Origin: Pseudomonas mandelii
Lineage (GTDB): Bacteria; Pseudomonadota; Gammaproteobacteria; Pseudomonadales; Pseudomonadaceae
DNA: 64,000 bases
Assembly (NCBI RefSeq): GCF_900106065.1
Contig: NZ_LT629796.1
Coordinates: 1,178,001-1,242,000 of the forward strand
Reading direction: 5' to 3'
In this document: positions 58,778 through 64,000 of the stretch, piece after piece
Layout of the letters: each line of letters opens with the position of its first letter
Numbering within the stretch: position 1 is the first letter of the stretch
The notes under the pieces: generated by a model
Databases searched by the model: none
Seen by the model: only the letters and a program-made list of their open reading frames with translations
What the model was told of the DNA's origin: nothing
Translations under genes and position numbers: made by a program

Positions 58778-59554
58778 GTGGAGCTGATTGACAGCCACAC
58801 TCATCTGGATTTTCCGGACTTCGACGAGGACCGCACGGCGCTGCTCGCCGAAAGCCGCGCCCTCGGGGTACGGCGAATGGTGGTGCTGGGGGTTTATCAG
58901 GGCAATTGGCAGCGGGTCTGGGACCTGGTGCAAAGCGATCCCGACCTGCATGCGGCGCTCGGTTTGCACCCGGTGTACCTGGACCAGCATCGCCCTGACG
59001 ATTTACTCGAACTCGGTGACTGGCTGACCCGCCTGGCGGGTCATCGGCAATTGTGTGCCGTGGGCGAGATCGGTCTGGATTACTTCATCGAAACCCTCGA
59101 CCGTGAGCGCCAGCAGGCCTTGTTCGACGCGCAACTGCAACTGGCGGTGGACTTCAATCTTCCGGCGCTGATTCATGTGCGGCGCAGCCATGCCGCGGTG
59201 ATTGCCACGCTCAAACGGTTTCGATTGAAACGCGCGGGCATCATTCATGCCTTCGCCGGCAGCAAGGAAGAGGCGCGCGAATACATCAAGCTCGGTTTCA
59301 AACTGGGCCTGGGCGGCGCCGCGACCTGGCCGCAGGCGCTGCGCATGCACCGCGTCCTCGCTGACCTGCCCCTGGAATCAGTGGTGCTGGAAACCGATTC
59401 ACCGGACATGGCGCCCGCCATGTTTCCCGGTCAACGCAACAGCCCGGCGCACCTGCCGGCGATTTGCTCGGCGCTGGCCGGCATCATGGCGACCAGTCCC
59501 GAGCGATTGGCGGCCGCGAGCACGGCCAATGCCTGCGAGTTGTTCAACTGGTAA
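58778..59554 (+). CDS. TatD-family metal-dependent hydrolase
   Basis: A 258-residue YjjV/TatD-type nuclease-fold protein. Metal ligands are in DSHTHLDFP, GEIGLDYF, IHVRRSH, IIHAFAG and LETDSPDM. GTG 58778 follows the fruR stop by three bases, so it is coupled to fruR, although a functional link is not evident. Confidence 0.9.
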   Translation: MELIDSHTHLDFPDFDEDRTALLAESRALGVRRMVVLGVYQGNWQRVWDLVQSDPDLHAALGLHPVYLDQHRPDDLLELGDWLTRLAGHRQLCAVGEIGLDYFIETLDRERQQALFDAQLQLAVDFNLPALIHVRRSHAAVIATLKRFRLKRAGIIHAFAGSKEEAREYIKLGFKLGLGGAATWPQALRMHRVLADLPLESVVLETDSPDMAPAMFPGQRNSPAHLPAICSALAGIMATSPERLAAASTANACELFNW

Positions 59555-59602
59555 ATCAGCCCTGCACAAAAACCTGCTCCCACATTTGATCCTTGTGTGT
59601 CG

Positions 59603-61633
59603 TCAGACCCGGAACGCGCTGATCAATTGTTTGAGTTCCAACACTTGGGCCGACAATGCTCGACTGGCATCCTCGGTCTGGTGCGCCCCTTCGGCGGTAC
59701 GTTCACCCGCACGGTTGATCTCGACGATGTTCTGGTCAATGTCGTGGGCCACCGCGGTCTGCTGCTCCACCGCGGCGGCGATCTGTTGGTTCTGGTCGAC
59801 GATCATGCCGACGGCACCGAGGATGTTTTCCAGCGCCTGCTGGACCTTTTCCGACTGCCCGACGGTGCCATCGGCCACCTGATGGCTGACGCCCATAGCT
59901 TTCACCGCCGCGCCGACACCATTCTGGAGCTTGGTGATCATCTGCTCGATTTCTTCGGTCGATTGCTGAGTGCGCTTGGCCAGGGTCCGCACCTCATCGG
60001 CCACCACAGCAAAACCACGCCCTTGCTCACCGGCCCGGGCGGCTTCGATCGCGGCGTTGAGCGCCAAGAGGTTGGTTTGCTCGGCGATGCTCTTGATCAC
60101 TTCCAGCACGCGGCTGATGGACTGGCTGTCGCTGGCCAATTGGTTGACCACCCGCACCGACTGATCGATCTCGCCGGCCAGTTGCGCGATGCTGCCCTGC
60201 TGGGACGCCACCAGGCCGCGACCGCTGATGGTTTCGTCGTTGACGCTGTGGGCACTGCTGACTGCTGCGGCGGCACTGCGCGCCACCTCAAGGGAGGTGG
60301 CGGACATCTGGTTCATGGCCGTGGCGACCTGCTCGATCTGCGAACGCTGCCCCGCCACCGCCTGGTTGCTTTGGGCAGAGACACTTTCGACTTGTCCGGC
60401 CTGGCGCTCAACCTCGTTGACGGTCTGGCCTACGCGCTCGATCAGGTCATGGATTTTCTTCACGGTGCCGTTGAACACCTCGCCCAACTCGCCCAACTCA
60501 TCGCGGCTTTCGGCCCGGAAGGTGACGGTCATGTCGCCCGCTGCAACTTTGTCCAGCGTCGCGCCCAGACGTTTGAGGGTGGTGCGGGTCGAGGCGTAGA
60601 AGCCGCCGTAGAGGTAGAAAATCAACACAAACACCACCGACAGCGCCACGGCCTGCAAGATCATGTGGGTGCGGTTCTGCTCCAGTCGCTGCTGCAACTG
60701 GGTGCCGAGGAATGCCAGGGTGGCTTCGTTGAGTTGGTAGGTCTGGTCCATCAGGCCGGTGACCTGGTCGTAAAAGGCCTGCCATGGCGCATCGAGGGTG
60801 TCGGCCATCACCACCTGTTCTTCGAACAGTTCACTGGCCTTTTTCAGCGAGGCCTTGCTGCTCTCGGCCTGGGCGGCCAGGGTGTCACGCGCCGCTTTGC
60901 TGGAACCCAATGCATCATTGAGCTTCAGACCGTATTCGCCCTGGAGCTTTTCGATCTGCGCCAGCAGCTCATCAAATCGGGTGCTCGACGACGAATTCAG
61001 AAAACCTTGCCCAAGCGAATAGGAACCCATCGCCCGGCCGTCGCCCAGGATCTGCGTCACAGGCGGAGTGACGTTGGTAATGAGTTCGCTGAGCTGACGC
61101 ATGTCGCTCTGGGTATCGCGGCTCAGGCCGGCTTGACTGGCGATGATCTGGCTGAAAATCTGCGCGCTGCCGAGCAACTTGCCGATCATCCCACTTTTGC
61201 TTTGCAGGGAGTTTTCCGCTTGCTGGGCCTTGAACGCCGCGATCATTTCATCGCGCTTGCCATCGAAAACCGTGATCTGCTCCGGATCAGTGGTCATCGC
61301 CGTCAGCCCTTGCAGGCGGGCCAGAACACTTTGCTCCAGAGTGCTGATCTTCGTCTCGACATTACCGGCCTTGCCGGACTGGCCAAGGGTGACGTTGATT
61401 TGCACCAGGTTGTTCAGGGTTTCCAGATCACGCCGCAGGGTCAGGCTGCTGCCGAGCAGGTCGAGGCTTTGCAGCTCGACTTGTGTGCCCTGGAATTCAC
61501 GATAGGAGTCGCGGACCAGATAGAAGTTGGTCACCAGCATCGGCACGAGGAACAGCACACTGATCAGGCTGAACTTCATGCCGAAGCTCAGGCGATTCAT
61601 CAGCGCGACGGCGGGATAGAGCAAGCTCTTCAC
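59603..61633 (-). CDS. Methyl-accepting chemotaxis protein
   Basis: A 676-residue chemoreceptor. A first helix (about 18-40, FSLISVLFLVPMLVTNFYLV) and a second (about 325-350, MILQAVALSVVFVLIFYLYG) enclose a large all-helical periplasmic sensor. HAMP (TLKRLGATLDKVAAGDM) and a signalling domain with tip IAEQTNLLALNAAIEAARAG follow. Start GTG 61633 has AGGGAGA upstream. Position next to ampE matches PA4520 of P. aeruginosa. Ligand unknown. Confidence 0.92.
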   Translation of the reverse strand: MKSLLYPAVALMNRLSFGMKFSLISVLFLVPMLVTNFYLVRDSYREFQGTQVELQSLDLLGSSLTLRRDLETLNNLVQINVTLGQSGKAGNVETKISTLEQSVLARLQGLTAMTTDPEQITVFDGKRDEMIAAFKAQQAENSLQSKSGMIGKLLGSAQIFSQIIASQAGLSRDTQSDMRQLSELITNVTPPVTQILGDGRAMGSYSLGQGFLNSSSSTRFDELLAQIEKLQGEYGLKLNDALGSSKAARDTLAAQAESSKASLKKASELFEEQVVMADTLDAPWQAFYDQVTGLMDQTYQLNEATLAFLGTQLQQRLEQNRTHMILQAVALSVVFVLIFYLYGGFYASTRTTLKRLGATLDKVAAGDMTVTFRAESRDELGELGEVFNGTVKKIHDLIERVGQTVNEVERQAGQVESVSAQSNQAVAGQRSQIEQVATAMNQMSATSLEVARSAAAAVSSAHSVNDETISGRGLVASQQGSIAQLAGEIDQSVRVVNQLASDSQSISRVLEVIKSIAEQTNLLALNAAIEAARAGEQGRGFAVVADEVRTLAKRTQQSTEEIEQMITKLQNGVGAAVKAMGVSHQVADGTVGQSEKVQQALENILGAVGMIVDQNQQIAAAVEQQTAVAHDIDQNIVEINRAGERTAEGAHQTEDASRALSAQVLELKQLISAFRV

Positions 61634-61790
61634 TGGAAGTCTCCCTTTTGATTCTTATTTTTATTGGCAGGCGCGGGTCGACGGCAGATAGCCACTATTC
61701 AGCGCTATCCCTGTATAGCTTAAATCGGCTGAGTGTTTTGTAACTTAAGGTTAACGGCAGATCGCCGGACTTGAGATAGATGATCATCTT

Positions 61791-61916
61791 GTGGCGAGGG
61801 AGCCTGCTCCCGCTCGTCTGCGAAGCAGACGCAATGCAGGCGAGCGGGTTTTCCTGACATATTTGCCTGGCCGTTTGAGGGCGCTGCGCCCCAGCGGAAG
61901 CAAGCCCCCTCGCCAC
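61791..61916. repeat. REP-like inverted repeat (GTGGCGAGGG class)
   Basis: GTGGCGAGGGAGCCTGCTCC and, inverted, GGAAGCAAGCCCCCTCGCCAC, with internal short hairpins. It occupies the middle of the 312-bp gap between the chemoreceptor start and ampE end; no gene is seen there. Confidence 0.8.
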
Positions 61917-61945
61917 AAAGATGTTCACTTAAAACAGCCGTTGGG

Positions 61946-62782
61946 TTACGGAAGGACCGTCCACAACGCAAAACCTGCATACCAGAGCACCGCCGCTCGC
62001 AGCAGTAATTCCCAGATCCGGTCCAGGCTGTTGATACCATCCGGTCCGACGACCGGTGCAGGAATTTCGCCAGCCACCAGGCCAACTTTCTCGATCAACT
62101 GGGCAGCGCTGATGTTCCAGTTCAGCAGTTCATGCAGCATGACGCGGCTGACCGCGACAAAATTTCCGACCAGCGCGAAACTGGCCGCCAACAGACGCAC
62201 CGGCACCCAATCAAACGCATGACGCAACTGTGCCGCGCGCTCGACCACAGCAGGGTTCTGCCCGTGCTCTTCGGCCAGCGCCAGCAGCCGGTAGCTCAGT
62301 GCGGCGACCGGGCCCAGCACGAAGTACCAGAAAATCACCGCGAAAAAGCTCTGGTAAGCCTCCCACAGCAAATGCCCTTCGACCCGCTCAAGCAGTTGCT
62401 CGCCGCTATCGGCGCAGATGTCCACGTCGCGCTTCGCCACATGGGCGGCGGCTTGCAGGTCTTCCCGGCGCCAGGCATCGCGAAACGGTCCCAGGCCAGC
62501 CAGCAAATCGCCGCGACCCAGACTGTAAATCACCACCAGCAGGTGCACCGGCAATGCCAGCAACCCGTAGGCCACCGGTTCAAGCACCACCAGCAACAAA
62601 CCCAGCAGCGCCACCGGCAACAACACCAGCACCACCAATACCAGCCATGGCCGATCAATCAGGCGCGGGCTGACTTCAAGCTTGTTCAGTTCACGCACCC
62701 AACCGCCGTCACGTTGGACCCGATGGCGCAAGGCCGAGAATTTCTCGATCCAGACGGCCAACAGCAACACCAGAAAACTCAT
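61946..62782 (-). CDS. ampE: AmpE-like membrane protein
   Basis: A 278-residue inner-membrane protein with an N-terminal helix (MSFLVLLLAVWIEKFSALRH), a helical pair near residues 55-90 and further helices. It matches AmpE, a CobD-related protein encoded with AmpD; its role in beta-lactamase signalling remains unclear. Its start overlaps the ampD stop by 4 bp (ATGA). Confidence 0.9.
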   Translation of the reverse strand: MSFLVLLLAVWIEKFSALRHRVQRDGGWVRELNKLEVSPRLIDRPWLVLVVLVLLPVALLGLLLVVLEPVAYGLLALPVHLLVVIYSLGRGDLLAGLGPFRDAWRREDLQAAAHVAKRDVDICADSGEQLLERVEGHLLWEAYQSFFAVIFWYFVLGPVAALSYRLLALAEEHGQNPAVVERAAQLRHAFDWVPVRLLAASFALVGNFVAVSRVMLHELLNWNISAAQLIEKVGLVAGEIPAPVVGPDGINSLDRIWELLLRAAVLWYAGFALWTVLP

Positions 62783-63354
62783 CGTTGTTCCTCTTGTTCC
62801 AAAGCGGCTTTTGCCAAGGCGGCGCGGTAGCGTGCCCAGTCGAACGCGGGTCCCGGATCCGTCTTGCGCCCCGGTGCGATGTCGCTATGCCCGCAGATGC
62901 GTTGCGCCGTGATCGCCGTAAATGTGCTTCGCAGTTGTCGGGTCAGAGTCGTCAACGCCTGATACTGGGCGTCCTCGAACGGAAGATCATCCGTGCCCTC
63001 AAGTTCGATGCCCACGGAAAAATCGTTGCAGGTCTCCCGCCCCTCGAAACTCGAGACACCGGCGTGCCAGGCGCGCTCAAGACAAGAGACAAACTGAGTG
63101 ACGGTGCCGTCACGTTCGATCAGAAAGTGCGCAGACACCCGCAGGTCAGCAATACCTGCAAAATAGGGATGCTCCGTGACATCCAGACGATTCTGGAAAA
63201 ATTCCTGCACCTTGCCGGTGGCGAACTGCGCTGGCGGCAGGCTGATGTTGTGGATCACCAGCAGGGAAATTTCGCCCGAGGGGCGCGCATTGAAGTTGGG
63301 CGAGCGGCATACACGCACGCCCTGACACCAACCGCTCGCGGGGTCCAACTGCAT
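62779..63354 (-). CDS. ampD: 1,6-anhydro-N-acetylmuramyl-L-alanine amidase AmpD
   Basis: A 191-residue cytosolic zinc amidase of peptidoglycan recycling that limits ampC induction. Zinc ligands are His in VIHNISLPP, His in GHSDIAPGR and the Asp of KTDPGPAFD; AWHAGVS carries another conserved His. ATG 63354 has GGAA upstream and gives MQLDPASGWCQGVRV, typical of AmpD; the longer frame is discarded. Confidence 0.94.
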   Translation of the reverse strand: MQLDPASGWCQGVRVCRSPNFNARPSGEISLLVIHNISLPPAQFATGKVQEFFQNRLDVTEHPYFAGIADLRVSAHFLIERDGTVTQFVSCLERAWHAGVSSFEGRETCNDFSVGIELEGTDDLPFEDAQYQALTTLTRQLRSTFTAITAQRICGHSDIAPGRKTDPGPAFDWARYRAALAKAALEQEEQR

Positions 63355-63418
63355 ACAGGTTCCTTCAACGACGACTGTGTTGGCGCCCAGTATGCCGCGA
63401 TAGGCCCTCGGGGCGCGA

Positions 63419-64000
63419 TCACTTGCCGCGATTGAGACGCCGCAGATTGCCCAGCACCGACTCCAGGGCCCGGTCGAACAGCAAGGTATCGTCCAGCGCC
63501 CGCACCGCGCCACGGCGAAATTCCAGGGCCAGGCCGGTGCGGCTGCGCTCCAGCACTTTCATTCCCGTGCGGTCGACAAAGATGTATTTGCCGGTGGAAT
63601 CGATGATCGCTGCCAGCTTGCAACGCAGGGTGTTTTCATCGTTTTCCTGAAACTCGACCCAGCAGCCCGGACGCAGTTGATCGACCTGAAGCAAACCGGC
63701 ATCGTCCGCCGGCAACCGCACAGACACCACATCGGCCAGGCCTTCGTCCGCGGTGTGCAGCACGATTTGCTGCAGCACTTCGACCATAACCGGCGGGTCG
63801 ACGGGTTGTTCAGCCGTCTGACCCGGGCGCTCGAACAGTTGCACGTGCAAGGTTTCCAGCTCACTGAAAAACTCACTGGTGGCGAACGGATCGAACGCCG
63901 AGCTGCTCAATCCGTCGCGCAAGGCCTTCAGCAGCCCGGGCACCAGCGCCAACAAACGCAGGCCGGCATCGGGCTCGTCATGACGCTGCACGCTCCAGAT
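63419..64000 (-). CDS. DUF1631-type protein, C-terminal part (cut by window edge)
   Basis: The last 193 residues of a larger protein whose frame stays open to the right edge. The visible end contains VRLPADDAGLLQVDQLRPGC and the C-terminal PilZ-like KLAAIIDSTGKYIFVDRTGM, then RRGAVRALDDTLLFDRALES. Position beside ampD agrees with the DUF1631 gene found there in other pseudomonads. Function unknown. Confidence 0.75.
   Translation of the reverse strand: MWSVQRHDEPDAGLRLLALVPGLLKALRDGLSSSAFDPFATSEFFSELETLHVQLFERPGQTAEQPVDPPVMVEVLQQIVLHTADEGLADVVSVRLPADDAGLLQVDQLRPGCWVEFQENDENTLRCKLAAIIDSTGKYIFVDRTGMKVLERSRTGLALEFRRGAVRALDDTLLFDRALESVLGNLRRLNRGK

Overview
The window comes from a Pseudomonas of the P. 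fluorescens group. The evidence is high GC coding DNA, many REP-type inverted pairs (GAGCCTGCTCGCGA and GGCTTGCCCGCGAA cores), and gene orders I recognise from Pseudomonas: dppA-opdP-dppA-dppBCDF, speC-sel1-piuC-piuA-piuB, fruR/fruBKA, ampE-ampD and roxSR. There are no rRNA or tRNA genes and no CRISPR array. The last gene runs off the right edge and the first off the left edge.

Layout. 1-293: start of an AEC-family transporter. 1254-6767: minus-strand operon kdgD, 2-oxoglutarate semialdehyde dehydrogenase, MFS sugar-acid transporter, garD, converting galactarate to 2-oxoglutarate; its likely FCD/GntR regulator is at 11451-12197. A 14-bp motif shared by the kdgD and gntR upstream regions is a candidate operator. 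7004-11408 is accessory DNA wedged between operon and regulator: a phospholipase-like gene behind a LexA-type box, a 63-aa partner, two small Ig-like genes, a duplicated 3' tail of gntR and a complete ISL3-family insertion sequence. A third small gene lies on the other side of the operon at 540-1046. All three small genes sit behind lux-box-like CT-N12-AG palindromes with shared flanks, which suggests one LuxR-type regulon. One of the three (9583-11408) is split by the IS with a perfect 8-bp target duplication.

12451-17738: SbmA/YddA-like ABC protein, redox two-component system roxSR, SIMPL-domain secreted protein, DUF6124-type gene with a long structured leader. 18744-29524: dipeptide uptake locus with three substrate-binding proteins, an OprD-family porin and the DppBCDF transporter. 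30133-33744: a translationally coupled three-gene operon (PLP fold-II-like protein, FemAB/GNAT-like transferase, MFS exporter). It looks like a small uncharacterised metabolite pathway, and next to it is a relic of the prfC 3' end. 34122-39520: prfC and an OpuC-type osmoprotectant ABC transporter. 39582-42081: AT-rich accessory stretch with a secreted DUF2599/halovibrin-like protein and a 268-bp MITE-like palindromic element.

42124-64000 is mostly core: speC, siderophore uptake (piuC/piuA/piuB with a Fur-box candidate), a PhoD phosphatase, the fructose PTS with its regulator and operator, a TatD-family nuclease, a chemoreceptor, ampE-ampD and the C-terminal part of a DUF1631 protein. The two most promising leads are the lux-box/Ig-like gene family around the galactarate operon and the PLP/FemAB/MFS operon.
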